From: Streptococcus mitis
GTDB taxonomy: Bacteria; Bacillota; Bacilli; Lactobacillales; Streptococcaceae
Assembly: GCF_005844455.1 (NCBI RefSeq)
Contig: NZ_SPGF01000013.1
Coordinates: forward strand, 1 to 42,494
Direction of reading: 5' to 3'
Length of the DNA: 42,494 nucleotides
In this document: positions 1-9,109 of the stretch, piece by piece
Numbering within the stretch: position 1 is the first letter of the stretch
Layout: the number at the start of each line of letters is the position of its first letter
Notes under the pieces: generated by a model
Database searches by the model: none
What the model was told of the DNA's origin: nothing
The model's input: only the letters and a program-made list of their open reading frames with translations
Program-made: the position numbers and the translations under genes

Positions 1-75
1 TTTCAGATGAGGGGATTTTGTGCGCTCTTTTTTTCGATTCATTTTGGCTACAAAAGCGATGAAATCAAGCATTAG

Positions 76-182
76 TATAGTAGATTGAATCTGGAATAGT
101 ACGTTATAACTGTTAAAATATTTCTAGAAATTAATTTTACTTTCCTAATCGATTTATTCACATCTTGTTTCAATCTACTATA
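76..182. repeat. RUP element, full length (107 bp)
   Basis: The element starts TATAGTAGATTGAA and ends TTCAATCTACTATA, giving terminal inverted repeats with TA at each end. Its length is exactly 107 bp, the size known for the pneumococcal RUP, a non-autonomous element thought to be mobilised by the IS630-Spn1 transposase. The interior matches the other copies at 8438-8544 and 31987-32093. Bases 1-75 to its left hold only short edge-crossing open frames that I do not recognise. Confidence 0.9.
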
Positions 183-185
183 AAA

Positions 186-234
186 CCAGCGGAACTTACC
201 CTGACACGGATTTCCACTGGTTTTTACGATTTTT
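186..234 (+). terminator. Probable intrinsic terminator
   Basis: An imperfect hairpin (CCAGCGGAA pairing with TTCCACTGG) is followed by TTTTTACGATTTTT on the plus strand. It would end a plus-strand transcript entering from outside the window or from the RUP. Confidence 0.5.
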
Positions 235-236
235 AT

Positions 237-277
237 CAGACTAACTTCCACTTGGATTAGCGGTGGAAGTTAGTCTG
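237..277. terminator. Strong 15-bp hairpin 3' of the immunity-like gene
   Basis: Perfect inverted repeat CAGACTAACTTCCAC / GTGGAAGTTAGTCTG with an 11-nt loop. It lies ten bases beyond the stop codon of the minus-strand gene at 287-616. It has no clear T tract on either strand, so it may be a transcript-stabilising 3' hairpin rather than a classic terminator. Confidence 0.5.
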
Positions 278-286
278 GGAATTTAC

Positions 287-616
287 CTAAAATCCAAAAA
301 CAGGTCCATAGAGAGTCAGTACGTGTTTGACATGTTCGTAGTGGAACTTGTCATAGTTGCGCCAAGCAGCACGAGCTTGATCGTTTAGTTTTAGGCTACC
401 AAGTCCAATCAGAAGACTGGTACGTTGGTAAAATTTCTCAAGGTCGATTAAGATACTGTTGTCCAGCTTTTCTGCTTTTTTTAGTTCCTTAAGAGTAGTG
501 TTCAGCAGCTCTTGCAGTCGAAGATCATCGGATGTTCCTTGTTTGCAACTTTGGTAGCTTTTATTTAACTCAGAAAGTAGTTGGTAAGCTTCGTTAATCA
601 GTGCTTTGTCTTCCAT
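287..616 (-). CDS. Bacteriocin immunity-like small protein (enterocin A immunity type?)
   Basis: The product is 109 aa, probably all helical, with no signal peptide and no membrane segment. The size, the LLxxxLKELKKAEKL-like central helix and the later L..LG.LKLND.A...W segment resemble the four-helix bundle of the enterocin A / pediocin immunity family. Those cytoplasmic proteins protect a cell from class II bacteriocins. This is family resemblance by eye, not an alignment. The start is preceded by a good ribosome site (AAGGAGG, minus strand, about 7 nt upstream), and an extended -10 (TGC TATACT) lies near 655-663. No bacteriocin gene, leader peptide or export gene is adjacent, so it would be an orphan immunity gene. 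The alternative is a small uncharacterised streptococcal protein. Confidence 0.5.
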   Translation of the reverse strand: MEDKALINEAYQLLSELNKSYQSCKQGTSDDLRLQELLNTTLKELKKAEKLDNSILIDLEKFYQRTSLLIGLGSLKLNDQARAAWRNYDKFHYEHVKHVLTLYGPVFGF

Positions 617-778
617 ATGAGCATCCTCCTTGCTATCATGTATTCTTTCCTATAGTATAGCACCAAAAAATATAGTGATAAATATATTAAAAACTCGAAT
701 GTTAATTACAAAGTTTGGTGGGCTGATTTGTAGGCTTTTCATGGTATAATCAAGAGAATAAATCTTTATGGAGGAAGT

Positions 779-1321
779 ATGAAATTAAATATTCAAGAAA
801 TTCGTAAGCAGTCTGAAGGCTTGCATTTTGAACAAACGTTAGACCTAGCCGCAGACCTGCGTGCACGCAATAAAGAAATTTTAGATGTAAAAGATATCCT
901 TGCAGTTGGGAAAGTACAGTACGAAGACCGTATGTATTTTTTAGATTATCAACTATCTTATACCATTGTTCTTGCTTCAAGTCGCAGTATGGAGCCAGTT
1001 GAGTTAGTTGAATCTTATCCAGTAACGGAAGTTTTCATGGAAGGAGCAACTAACCAACTAGATCAGGAAGTTTTAGACGATGATTTGGTCTTGCCTATCG
1101 AAAATGGAGAACTTGATCTTGCTGAGAGCGTGTCAGACAATATCCTATTAAACATTCCTATCAAGGTTTTGACGGCTGAAGAAGAGGCGGGTCAAGGATT
1201 TGTTTCAGGAAATGACTGGCAAATCATGACAGAAGAAGAATACCAGGCTCAACAAGCAGTTAAGAAAGAAGAAAACAGTCCTTTTGCTGGCTTACAGGGA
1301 CTATTTGATGGAGACGAATAA
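779..1321 (+). CDS. yceD: YceD/DUF177 family protein
   Basis: This 180-aa acidic protein belongs to the DUF177 family. Members are linked to accumulation of 23S rRNA and to plastid and bacterial ribosome biogenesis. The N-terminal pattern MKLNIQEIRKQSEG and the central beta-rich part (YEDRMYFLDYQLSYTIVLASSR) fit the family, as does the very acidic C-terminus (GLFDGDE). The ribosome site GGAGG lies 6 nt before ATG, and an extended -10 (TGG TATAAT) sits at about 738-746. In many bacteria this gene precedes rpmF; here it precedes nth. The stop codon TAA shares its last A with the ATG of nth, so the two are translationally coupled. The cysteines usual in some DUF177 proteins are absent. Confidence 0.85.
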   Translation: MKLNIQEIRKQSEGLHFEQTLDLAADLRARNKEILDVKDILAVGKVQYEDRMYFLDYQLSYTIVLASSRSMEPVELVESYPVTEVFMEGATNQLDQEVLDDDLVLPIENGELDLAESVSDNILLNIPIKVLTAEEEAGQGFVSGNDWQIMTEEEYQAQQAVKKEENSPFAGLQGLFDGDE

Positions 1322-1950
1322 TGGTCTTGTCAAAAAAACGAGCACGAAAGGTGTTAGAAGAAATCATTGCTCTTTTTCCAGATGCCAAGCCCAGTCTTGA
1401 TTTCACCAATCATTTTGAACTCTTGGTTGCGGTCATGTTGTCAGCTCAGACAACGGATGCAGCTGTAAATAAGGCCACACCAGGTCTCTTTGCTGCCTTT
1501 CCAACGCCACAAGCCATGTCTGTTGCAACAGAGAGTGAGATTGCTTCACACATTTCTCGCCTGGGACTGTATCGAAATAAGGCTAAATTCCTAAAAAAAT
1601 GTGCCCAACAGTTACTAGATGATTTCGATGGTCAAGTCCCTCAAACACGTCAGGAATTAGAGAGTTTGGCAGGTGTTGGTCGCAAGACAGCCAATGTTGT
1701 CATGAGTGTAGGATTTGGGATTCCAGCCTTTGCAGTAGACACTCATGTGGAGCGTATTTGCAAACACCATGATATCGTCAAAAAATCAGCGACACCGCTT
1801 GAGGTGGAAAAGAGGGTTATGGATATCTTGCCGCCTGAGCAGTGGTTAGCAGCTCATCAGGCCATGATTTATTTTGGAAGAGCCATTTGCCATCCTAAAA
1901 ATCCAGAGTGTGACCAGTACCCACAGTTATATGATTTTAGCAATTTATAA
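1321..1950 (+). CDS. nth: Endonuclease III (DNA glycosylase/AP lyase), cluster ligands incomplete
   Basis: A 209-aa base-excision-repair enzyme that removes oxidised pyrimidines and cleaves the AP site. The helix-hairpin-helix is LAGVGRKTANVV, with the catalytic lysine at about K122. The GPD-type aspartate follows in FAVDTHVERIC at about D140. The C-terminal cluster loop reads C190-x6-C197, and the two positions where E. coli Nth has the third and fourth cysteines are Tyr and Phe (C..YPQLYDF). The protein therefore has only two of the four [4Fe-4S] ligands and probably carries no cluster. It overlaps yceD by one base. The pyr operon promoter begins 24 bp downstream. Confidence 0.93.
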   Translation: MVLSKKRARKVLEEIIALFPDAKPSLDFTNHFELLVAVMLSAQTTDAAVNKATPGLFAAFPTPQAMSVATESEIASHISRLGLYRNKAKFLKKCAQQLLDDFDGQVPQTRQELESLAGVGRKTANVVMSVGFGIPAFAVDTHVERICKHHDIVKKSATPLEVEKRVMDILPPEQWLAAHQAMIYFGRAICHPKNPECDQYPQLYDFSNL

Positions 1951-1973
1951 GATGGGGCCTCAAAAGTTTTTGC

Positions 1974-2002
1974 TTGATTTTAGGCCCGCTTTGTGCTATA
2001 GT
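1974..2002 (+). promoter_or_regulatory. Promoter of the pyrR-pyrB-carA-carB operon
   Basis: -35 TTGATT (1974-1979), 17-bp spacer, -10 TATAGT (1997-2002) with an extended TG one base upstream. Transcription would start near 2009, followed by the PyrR attenuator leader. Confidence 0.75.
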
Positions 2003-2020
2003 AATTGATAACTAAATATT

Positions 2021-2682
<662 letters not shown>

Positions 2683-2700
2683 AAAGCTAAAGGAGTAGCC

Positions 2701-3624
2701 ATGTCAGAAAATCAACAAGCATTGAACCATGTGGTGTCCATGGAAGACCTCACTGTCGATCAAGTCATGAAATTGATCAAGCGAGGAATTGAGTTTAAAA
2801 ACGGAGCTCAGCTTCCTTATGAAGACCATCCGATTGTTTCCAATCTTTTCTTTGAGGATTCTACACGGACGCATAAGTCCTTTGAAGTGGCAGAGATTAA
2901 ACTGGGGCTGGAACGACTTGACTTTGATGTGAAGACTAGTTCAGTTAATAAAGGGGAGACACTTTATGATACCATCCTGACTTTGTCTGCTTTAGGAGTT
3001 GACGTCTGTGTGATTCGCCACCCAGAGGTTGACTACTATAGAGAGTTGATTGCTAGTCCGACGATCACGACTTCCATCATCAATGGTGGAGATGGTTCAG
3101 GTCAACATCCTAGCCAGAGCTTACTTGATTTGATGACTATTTATGAGGAATTTGGTCACTTTGAGGGTCTCAAGGTTGCGATTGCAGGTGACTTGGACCA
3201 CTCACGCGTTGCCAAATCTAATATGCAGATTTTGAAACGCTTGGGAGCTGAACTTTACTTTGCTGGACCTGAGGAATGGAGAAGTCAAGAGTTTGCAGAC
3301 TATGGACAGTTTGTAACTATTGATGAAATCATTGATCAGGTGGATGTCATGATGTTTCTCCGTGTGCAACATGAACGCCATGATAGTGGAGCTGTCTTTT
3401 CAAAAGAAGACTACCATGCCCAACATGGCTTGACTCAAGAACGTTATGACCGTTTGAAAGAAACAGCAATCCTTATGCATCCAGCTCCAGTCAATCGTGA
3501 TGTAGAAATCGCAGACCACTTGGTTGAAGCACCAAAATCACGGATTGTCCAACAAATGACCAATGGTGTCTTTATTCGAATGGCAATCTTAGAATCCGTA
3601 CTGGCGAGTAGAAACGCCAACTAA
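2701..3624 (+). CDS. pyrB: Aspartate carbamoyltransferase catalytic chain
   Basis: The 307-aa enzyme condenses carbamoyl phosphate and aspartate in pyrimidine synthesis. The carbamoyl-phosphate motif [12 protein letters not shown] lies at about residues 50-61. The HPSQSLLDL motif follows the substrate loop at about 138-146, and the C-terminal part has [12 protein letters not shown]. Its ribosome site AAAGGAG lies 6 nt before ATG. Near the 3' end there is a small hairpin (TGGCG / CGCCA, 3602-3619). In the 49-bp gap to carA another hairpin, GACGC-cagtga-GCGTC (3642-3657), lies a few bases before the carA ribosome site. Confidence 0.97.
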   Translation: MSENQQALNHVVSMEDLTVDQVMKLIKRGIEFKNGAQLPYEDHPIVSNLFFEDSTRTHKSFEVAEIKLGLERLDFDVKTSSVNKGETLYDTILTLSALGVDVCVIRHPEVDYYRELIASPTITTSIINGGDGSGQHPSQSLLDLMTIYEEFGHFEGLKVAIAGDLDHSRVAKSNMQILKRLGAELYFAGPEEWRSQEFADYGQFVTIDEIIDQVDVMMFLRVQHERHDSGAVFSKEDYHAQHGLTQERYDRLKETAILMHPAPVNRDVEIADHLVEAPKSRIVQQMTNGVFIRMAILESVLASRNAN

Positions 3625-3673
3625 AACACAAGACGTTAAAAGACGCCAGTGAGCGTCCACGAGAGGTGAAAAT

Positions 3674-4753
3674 ATGACAAAAAGACTTCTAGTATTAGAA
3701 GATGGCACAGTTTTTGAAGGCAAGGCCTTCGGAGCAGATATTGATGTAACTGGTGAAATTGTTTTTAATACAGGCATGACTGGTTACCAAGAATCCATTA
3801 CAGACCAGTCTTATAATGGACAAATCTTGACCTTTACTTATCCTTTGGTGGGAAATTATGGAATTAACCGTGATGATTACGAATCTATCATTCCAACTTG
3901 TAAGGGAGTCGTTGTTTTTGAAGAAGCACGTAGAGCAAGCAACTGGCGCAACCAAATGACGCTAGATGAATTTTTGAAAGCCAAGAAAATACCTGGTATT
4001 TCAGGGATTGATACACGTGCTCTTACCAAGATTATTCGTAAGCATGGTACCATGCGTGCAACCTTGACCCATGTTGGGGACAGCATGGATCATGTGACTG
4101 ACCAGCTCCAAGCAACAGTATTGCCGACAGACAATATTAAGCAGGTTTCTACTAAAACATCCTATCCAGCTCCAGGAGTTGGTTTGAGCGTGGTGCTAGT
4201 GGACTTTGGTCTCAAACACTCAATCTTACGTGAGCTTTCTAAGCGTAACTGTAACGTGACGGTTGTTCCTTATTCGACAACGGCAGAAGAAATTCTCCAT
4301 CTCAATCCTGACGGAGTTATGTTGTCAAACGGTCCAGGTAACCCAGAAGATGTTCCACAAGCACTCGACATGATTCGTGGTGTGCAAGGAAAAATTCCAA
4401 TCTTTGGTATCTGTATGGGGCATCAACTCTTTGCAATGGCAAACGGGGCTAAGACCTATAAGATGAAGTTTGGTCATCGTGGATTCAACCACGCAGTACG
4501 TGAAATTGCTACAGGACGTGTGGATTTTACAAGTCAAAACCATGGTTATGCAGTTAGCCGTGAGGATTTGCCAGAGCACTTGATCATTACCCATGAAGAA
4601 ATCAATGACAAGTCAGTTGAAGGTGTACGTCACAGATACCAACCTGCTTTCTCTGTTCAATATCACCCAGATGCAGCCCCTGGTCCACATGACGCAAGCT
4701 ACCTATTTGATGAGTTTATCGAGATGATGGAAGCTTTTAAACAATCAAACTAG
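3674..4753 (+). CDS. carA: Carbamoyl-phosphate synthase, small (glutamine amidotransferase) subunit
   Basis: The 359-aa subunit hydrolyses glutamine and channels ammonia to CarB. The N-terminal CPSase small-chain domain is followed by a class I amidotransferase domain with SNGPGNPED. The nucleophile is in GICMGHQ (about C247), and the catalytic His is in [11 protein letters not shown] (about H331). The third triad position is Asp where many homologues have Glu; I recall HPD in other streptococci, so this is probably normal for the lineage. The ribosome site GAGAGGTG lies just before ATG. Unlike most operons of this kind, 447 bp separate it from carB. Confidence 0.96.
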   Translation: MTKRLLVLEDGTVFEGKAFGADIDVTGEIVFNTGMTGYQESITDQSYNGQILTFTYPLVGNYGINRDDYESIIPTCKGVVVFEEARRASNWRNQMTLDEFLKAKKIPGISGIDTRALTKIIRKHGTMRATLTHVGDSMDHVTDQLQATVLPTDNIKQVSTKTSYPAPGVGLSVVLVDFGLKHSILRELSKRNCNVTVVPYSTTAEEILHLNPDGVMLSNGPGNPEDVPQALDMIRGVQGKIPIFGICMGHQLFAMANGAKTYKMKFGHRGFNHAVREIATGRVDFTSQNHGYAVSREDLPEHLIITHEEINDKSVEGVRHRYQPAFSVQYHPDAAPGPHDASYLFDEFIEMMEAFKQSN

Positions 4754-4768
4754 GAACGAGTAAAAGCT

Positions 4769-4928
4769 CGTCGGAGAATTTATGTAACTGAACACGGACG
4801 GAAAGCTCGGAATTTAGAGAAACCAATTTGGATTGTCAATCCTTCCTTGGTTTCCTAAAATTCAATCGCTTTCTATTCGTCCTTTGTATCTTATTTAATG
4901 ACAACCTGAGAGTTGCCAAATAGAAAGG
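4769..4928 (+). repeat. Direct-repeat copy A, split by fold-back insert
   Basis: The left part CGTCGGAGAATTTATGTAA (4769-4787) and the right part beginning ATTTAATGACAAC (4893-4928) together match copy B at 5016-5064 with few differences. Between them lies the fold-back at 4796-4882. Both copies contain a small GCAA / TTGC hairpin and end AATAGAAAGG. Confidence 0.7.
4796..4882. repeat. Fold-back insert 1 (87 bp)
   Basis: The arms pair imperfectly over their length (GGACG / CGTCC, AAAGC / GCTTT, AATTTA / TAAAATT, GAAACCAA / TTGGTTTC). An inner hairpin, GGATTG / CAATCC, caps the fold. It interrupts direct-repeat copy A. Confidence 0.65.
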
Positions 4929-4975
4929 CAGGTCGTTTCTTTTAGTCGCTATCAGGCGAACTAAAAACTCCCTGC
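4928..4975. repeat. Fold-back insert 2 (48 bp)
   Basis: The outer arms are GCAGG / CCTGC. The inner arms TTTTAGTCGC / GCGAACTAAAA enclose TATCAG with one unpaired base. Confidence 0.6.
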
Positions 4976-4979
4976 ACTA

Positions 4980-5016
4980 GATTTTTTACCGAAAAGTATC
5001 GTTTCGCTAAAAAATC
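4980..5016. repeat. Fold-back insert 3 (37 bp)
   Basis: GATTTTTTACCGAAA pairs with TTTCGCTAAAAAATC with a single mismatch, around a 7-nt loop. There is no U-run, so it is not an obvious terminator. Confidence 0.65.
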
Positions 5017-5068
5017 GTCGGAGAATTTATTTAATGGCAATCCGAGAGTTGCCGAATAGAAAGGAGAA

Positions 5069-5193
5069 GATACATTGTTCGCGGAAGTGAACACGCCCTA
5101 AGAACTGTGTGAAAAAGATAAACATCGTCTTGACGCTGAAGGCGTCTGCACCGAGTTTCCTATTTTCACTGTGTTCTTTACGGGCTTTGTATC
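5069..5193 (+). repeat. Fold-back insert 4 between the carB ribosome site and start codon
   Basis: The closing pairs are GATACA (5069-5074) with TGTATC (5188-5193). Next comes a side hairpin, GTTCGC-GGAA-GTGAAC (5077-5092), with a GNRA loop. The main arm stacks GCCC / GGGC, AGAAC / GTTCT and GTGAAAA / TTTTCAC, ending in the tip hairpin GACGC-tgaag-GCGTC (5132-5146). The insert separates the Shine-Dalgarno AAGGAG (5061-5066) from the carB ATG (5201) by 134 nt of linear sequence. If folded, only about ten unpaired bases would remain between them. Confidence 0.7.
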
Positions 5194-5200
5194 ATAAACT

Positions 5201-8200
5201 ATGCCTAAACGTACTGATATTCAAAAAATTATGGTGATTGGTTCTGGTCCGATTATTATTGGTCAGGCTGCTGAGTTTGACTACGCTGGGACCCAGGCTT
5301 GCTTGTCTTTGAAAGAGGAAGGTTATGAAGTTGTTTTGGTTAACTCAAACCCTGCAACTATCATGACGGACAAGGAGATTGCGGATAAGGTTTACATCGA
5401 ACCGATTACACTTGAGTTTGTGACACGTATTCTTCGTAAGGAGCGCCCAGATGCCTTGCTTCCAACCCTTGGTGGTCAGACAGGGCTCAATATGGCCATG
5501 GAATTGTCTAAAAATGGTATCCTAGATGAGCTTGGAGTTGAGCTTCTGGGAACTAAATTATCTGCTATTGACCAAGCGGAGGACCGTGATCTCTTTAAAC
5601 AATTGATGGAGGAGCTCAACCAACCAGTTCCTGAATCTGAAATTGTCAACACAGTCGAAGAAGCAGTTGCCTTTGCAGCAACAATTGGCTACCCAGTCAT
5701 CGTCCGTCCAGCCTTTACCCTTGGTGGTACTGGTGGTGGTATGTGTGCCAATGAGGAAGAATTGCGTGAAATCGCTGAAAATGGGTTGAAATTGTCACCT
5801 GTTACCCAATGTTTGATTGAGCGTTCGATTGCTGGCTTCAAGGAAATCGAATACGAAGTGATGCGTGACTCAGCTGACAATGCCTTAGTTGTTTGTAACA
5901 TGGAAAACTTTGACCCAGTTGGGATTCACACAGGGGATTCCATTGTATTTGCCCCTGCGCAAACCATGTCAGACTATGAAAACCAAATGCTACGTGACGC
6001 GAGCTTGAGCATCATTCGTGCCCTCAAGATTGAAGGTGGATGTAATGTTCAGCTGGCACTTGATCCACATAGCTTTAAGTATTATGTTATCGAAGTAAAC
6101 CCTCGTGTATCGCGTTCGTCAGCCCTTGCCTCTAAGGCGACAGGATATCCGATTGCCAAGTTAGCTGCCAAGATTGCGGTTGGCTTGACCTTGGATGAGG
6201 TGATCAATCCAGTTACAGGTTCAACCTATGCCATGTTTGAGCCAGCCCTCGACTATGTGGTTGCCAAGATTCCACGTTTCCCATTTGATAAGTTTGAAAA
6301 GGGAGAACGTCGTCTTGGTACCCAAATGAAAGCGACTGGAGAAGTCATGGCGATTGGTCGTAACATCGAGGAATCTCTCCTTAAGGCTTGCCGCTCCCTT
6401 GAAATTGGGGTGCACCACAATGAAATGCCAGAACTTGCAGCAGTTTCTGATGATGCCTTGATTGAAAAAGTTGTCAAAGCCCAAGATGACCGTCTCTTCT
6501 ATGTGTCAGAAGCCATTCGCCGTGGTTATACACCTGAAGAGATTGCTGAATTGACCAAGATTGATATCTTCTATCTTGATAAACTCTTGCACATCTTTGA
6601 AATTGAGCAGGAGTTGGGTGCCCATCCACAAGATCTTGAAGTTTTGAAAACTGCCAAACTTAATGGATTTTCAGACCGTAAGATTGCTGAACTCTGGGAA
6701 ACGACAGCTGACCAAGTTCGTCAACTTCGTTTGGAAAATAAGATTGTCCCAGTCTACAAGATGGTTGATACCTGTGCGGCAGAGTTTGACTCTGAAACAC
6801 CATATTTCTATTCAACCTATGGTTGGGAAAATGAGTCTATCAAGTCTGATAAGGAATCCGTTCTAGTTCTGGGTTCTGGTCCAATCCGTATCGGTCAAGG
6901 GGTTGAGTTTGACTACGCCACTGTTCACTCTGTTAAGGCTATTCAGGCGGCTGGCTACGAAGCTATCATCATGAACTCAAACCCAGAGACCGTTTCTACA
7001 GATTTCTCTGTATCTGACAAGCTCTACTTTGAACCATTGACATTCGAAGATGTTATGAACGTCATTGAGTTGGAGCAACCAAAGGGTGTTATCGTTCAGT
7101 TCGGTGGTCAAACAGCCATCAACCTTGCGGAGCCATTGGCAAAAGCAGGTGTGCCCATCCTTGGTACACAGGTTGCTGATCTAGACCGTGCCGAAGACCG
7201 TGACCTCTTTGAGCAAGCTCTTAAAGACTTAGATATTCCTCAGCCACCAGGACAAACGGCTACCAATGAAGAAGAAGCAGTGCTTGCAGCTCGCAAGATT
7301 GGTTTCCCAGTCCTCGTTCGCCCATCCTATGTCTTGGGTGGACGCGCCATGGAAATCGTTGAAAATGAGGAAGACCTTCGTTCTTACATGCGTACCGCTG
7401 TTAAGGCCAGTCCAGACCACCCAGTTCTTGTTGACTCTTACATCGTTGGGCAAGAGTGTGAAGTTGATGCCATTTCAGACGGAGAAAATGTCCTCATTCC
7501 TGGTATCATGGAGCATATCGAACGTGCAGGTGTCCACTCAGGTGACTCAATGGCCGTATACCCTCCACAAACCTTATCGCAAAAGGTGCAAGAAACAATC
7601 GCAGACTATACTAAACGCCTAGCAATCGGTCTTAACTGCCTTGGTATGATGAACATCCAGTTTGTCATCAAGGATGAAAAAGTCTATGTTATTGAGGTCA
7701 ATCCACGTGCTAGCCGTACGGTTCCATTTCTTTCTAAAGTGACCAATATCCCTATGGCTCAAGTAGCAACCAAGCTCATTCTTGGTCAAAAACTTGAAGA
7801 ACTTGGCTACCAAGATGGACTTTACCCTGAAAGCACCCGCGTTCATATTAAGGCACCTGTCTTCTCCTTCACCAAACTAGCTAAGGTAGACAGCTTACTT
7901 GGTCCTGAAATGAAGTCAACAGGTGAAGTTATGGGTTCTGATACGACTTTGGAAAAAGCTCTCTATAAAGCTTTTGAAGCTTCTTACTTACACTTGCCAA
8001 CCTTTGGTAACGTTGTATTTACTATCGCTGATGATGCAAAAGAAGAAGCCTTGGATTTGGCTCGTCGTTTCCAAAATATTGGCTATGGAATCCTCGCGAC
8101 AGAAGGGACAGCAACCTTCTTTGCCAGTCATGGACTCGAAGCTCAACCTGTTGGTAAGATTGGTGACGATGAACAGGATATCCCAAGCTATGTCCGTAAG

Positions 8201-8377
8201 GGAAAAATCCAAGCGATCATCAATACTGTCGGAACCAAACGAACTGCTGACGAAGATGGTGAGCAAATCCGTCGTTCAGCCATTGAACACGGTGTACCAC
8301 TCTTTACAGCCCTAGACACGGCAGATGCCATGCTCAAGGTGCTAGAAAGCCGTAGTTTTGTCACAGAAGCGATCTAG
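5201..8377 (+). CDS. carB: Carbamoyl-phosphate synthase, large subunit
   Basis: A 1058-aa protein of normal length made of two homologous ATP-grasp halves. The first half has [20 protein letters not shown], with the glycine-rich ATP loop near 170. The second begins at about 550 with [15 protein letters not shown], and a C-terminal MGS-like allosteric domain starts near 930. It makes carbamoyl phosphate from bicarbonate, two ATP and ammonia from CarA, for pyrimidines and arginine. No Shine-Dalgarno lies within 30 bases of ATG; the nearest good one is beyond the fold-back insert at 5061-5066. The start is fixed by the conserved [18 protein letters not shown] strong terminator follows 24 bp after the stop. 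Confidence 0.97.
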   Translation: MPKRTDIQKIMVIGSGPIIIGQAAEFDYAGTQACLSLKEEGYEVVLVNSNPATIMTDKEIADKVYIEPITLEFVTRILRKERPDALLPTLGGQTGLNMAMELSKNGILDELGVELLGTKLSAIDQAEDRDLFKQLMEELNQPVPESEIVNTVEEAVAFAATIGYPVIVRPAFTLGGTGGGMCANEEELREIAENGLKLSPVTQCLIERSIAGFKEIEYEVMRDSADNALVVCNMENFDPVGIHTGDSIVFAPAQTMSDYENQMLRDASLSIIRALKIEGGCNVQLALDPHSFKYYVIEVNPRVSRSSALASKATGYPIAKLAAKIAVGLTLDEVINPVTGSTYAMFEPALDYVVAKIPRFPFDKFEKGERRLGTQMKATGEVMAIGRNIEESLLKACRSLEIGVHHNEMPELAAVSDDALIEKVVKAQDDRLFYVSEAIRRGYTPEEIAELTKIDIFYLDKLLHIFEIEQELGAHPQDLEVLKTAKLNGFSDRKIAELWETTADQVRQLRLENKIVPVYKMVDTCAAEFDSETPYFYSTYGWENESIKSDKESVLVLGSGPIRIGQGVEFDYATVHSVKAIQAAGYEAIIMNSNPETVSTDFSVSDKLYFEPLTFEDVMNVIELEQPKGVIVQFGGQTAINLAEPLAKAGVPILGTQVADLDRAEDRDLFEQALKDLDIPQPPGQTATNEEEAVLAARKIGFPVLVRPSYVLGGRAMEIVENEEDLRSYMRTAVKASPDHPVLVDSYIVGQECEVDAISDGENVLIPGIMEHIERAGVHSGDSMAVYPPQTLSQKVQETIADYTKRLAIGLNCLGMMNIQFVIKDEKVYVIEVNPRASRTVPFLSKVTNIPMAQVATKLILGQKLEELGYQDGLYPESTRVHIKAPVFSFTKLAKVDSLLGPEMKSTGEVMGSDTTLEKALYKAFEASYLHLPTFGNVVFTIADDAKEEALDLARRFQNIGYGILATEGTATFFASHGLEAQPVGKIGDDEQDIPSYVRKGKIQAIINTVGTKRTADEDGEQIRRSAIEHGVPLFTALDTADAMLKVLESRSFVTEAI

Positions 8378-8401
8378 TTGAGAAAGAATTTTCACAGTTT
8401 T

Positions 8402-8431
8402 AAAGCCAGCGTCAGAAAACGCTGGCTTTTA
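8402..8431 (+). terminator. Terminator of the pyr/car operon
   Basis: Perfect 10-bp stem AAAGCCAGCG / CGCTGGCTTT with loop TCAGAAAA, ending in TTTT. It follows the carB stop directly. Confidence 0.8.
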
Positions 8432-8437
8432 CAATAT

Positions 8438-8544
8438 TATAGTAGATTGAAATAAGATGTGAACAAATTGATTAGGAAAGTCAAATTAATGTATAGAAAT
8501 ATTTTAGCAACCATGGCGTACTATTGTAGATTCAATCTACTATA
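8438..8544. repeat. RUP element, full length (107 bp)
   Basis: TATAGTAGATTGAA...TTCAATCTACTATA, exactly 107 bp. It abuts the truncated left side of the IS200 relic. Confidence 0.88.
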
Positions 8545-8953
8545 AAAGGTAAAAGTGCACTCATGATGTTTGACAAACACGCCAACCTCAAGTACAAGTT
8601 TGGGAATCAGCATTTCTGGGCGGAAGCTTATTATGTAAGCACAGTAGGGCTTAATGAAGCCACAATTAAGAAGTATATTCAAGATTAAAGAAATTATCCA
8701 GTGGATGATTTCTTCACGAGTATGAAAATTTGAAAACGAGTAAAGCATGATATAGCACTAGATAAATTGAGTGTAAAAGAATATGAGGATCCCTTTAGGG
8801 ATAGTGGTAAGTAATACTAAAGCCTCTTTAAGAGGCAAGTGACGAGTCAAGAGCAATAAGGCTTGAACAACGTGAAAGCCAGCGTCTTTAGGCGCTGGCT
8901 GGTAATTTAGGCTTATAGCCCTGGTTCAAACCACCCGTTAGACGGGTGGTCAT
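8545..8953 (+). mobile_element. IS200/IS605-family relic, left-truncated
   Basis: The relic contains the 3' half of a Y1 transposase gene (8548-8814) and then about 140 bp of non-coding end. That end carries three hairpins: GCCTC / GAGGC (8822-8836), AGCCAGCG / CGCTGGCT (8877-8900) and AACCACCCGTTAGACGGGTGGT (8929-8950). The last is the typical right-end recognition hairpin of streptococcal IS200-type elements. The left end and the N-terminal half of the transposase are missing; the RUP now marks that boundary. The element could not move by itself. Confidence 0.75.
8548..8814 (+). pseudogene. tnpA: TnpA (Y1 transposase) C-terminal fragment with internal insertion
   Basis: The frame from 8548 reads GKSALMMFDKHANLKYKFG, then HFWAEAYYVSTVG and IKKYIQD, recognisable as the end of an IS200-type TnpA. 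A stop follows at 8686-8688. The expected tail resumes at 8746 as HDIALDKLSVKEYEDPFRDSG and ends at 8814. About 55 bp separate the two pieces and contain a small fold-back (GAAATTATCC-agt-GGATGATTTC, one wobble pair). The gene is therefore broken twice: N-terminal loss and a hairpin-carrying insertion. Confidence 0.75.
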
Positions 8954-8988
8954 GATTGGTGTTGCTTATTTCAACTATCATGCTTTCC

Positions 8989-9017
8989 TTGAGAATCATT
9001 CTAAAATGTGATATAAT
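8989..9017 (+). promoter_or_regulatory. Promoter of mntH with overlapping operator-like palindrome
   Basis: -35 TTGAGA (8989-8994), 17-bp spacer, -10 TATAAT (9012-9017). The palindrome AGAATCATTCT (8992-9002) overlaps the -35 and spacer. Its place and AT-rich 5-1-5 symmetry suit a Fur/PerR or MntR-type repressor site. Which regulator binds cannot be told from sequence alone. Confidence 0.6.
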
Positions 9018-9109
9018 AAGAATGGATTAGGAATAGAAAACTATTTTCATCATTTTTTCAAAAAATCCATTAAAAAAAGTAAATACAGATTAGAAAGTGT
9101 AAAATTCCT

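Larger units (their letters stand above)
4754..5200 (+). other. carA-carB spacer: nested fold-back hairpins and a split direct repeat
   Basis: There is no convincing gene in this 447-bp spacer. It holds a short hairpin just after carA (ACGAG / CTCGT, 4757-4771), two copies of a 49-bp sequence, and four further fold-back segments at 4796-4882, 4928-4975, 4980-5016 and 5069-5193. Copy B of the repeat (5016-5064) is intact and ends with the only good Shine-Dalgarno (AAGGAG, 5061-5066). Copy A is split into 4769-4787 and 4893-4928 by the first long fold-back. The layout looks like an ordinary short spacer that has been duplicated and then repeatedly invaded by hairpin-forming sequence. I see no internal promoter I trust, so carB is probably read through from pyrR. 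Confidence 0.75.

Noticed and set aside
1..75. Short frames open to the left window edge on both strands
   Set aside because: A plus-strand frame ends with TAG at 75 and a minus-strand frame could start at 72. Both are about 24 codons with no recognisable motif, so I call no gene.
750..980. 76-aa minus-strand frame over the start of yceD
   Set aside because: It lies antisense to a clear conserved gene, has no ribosome site of note and looks like a shadow frame.
3642..3657. GACGC / GCGTC hairpin before carA as a terminator or attenuator
   Set aside because: The stem is only five pairs and has no T run; carA must be transcribed with pyrB. I mention it only because a similar stem is in the carB insert.
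6253..6484. Minus-strand frames inside carB
   Set aside because: These are antisense shadows of a highly conserved synthetase coding sequence.
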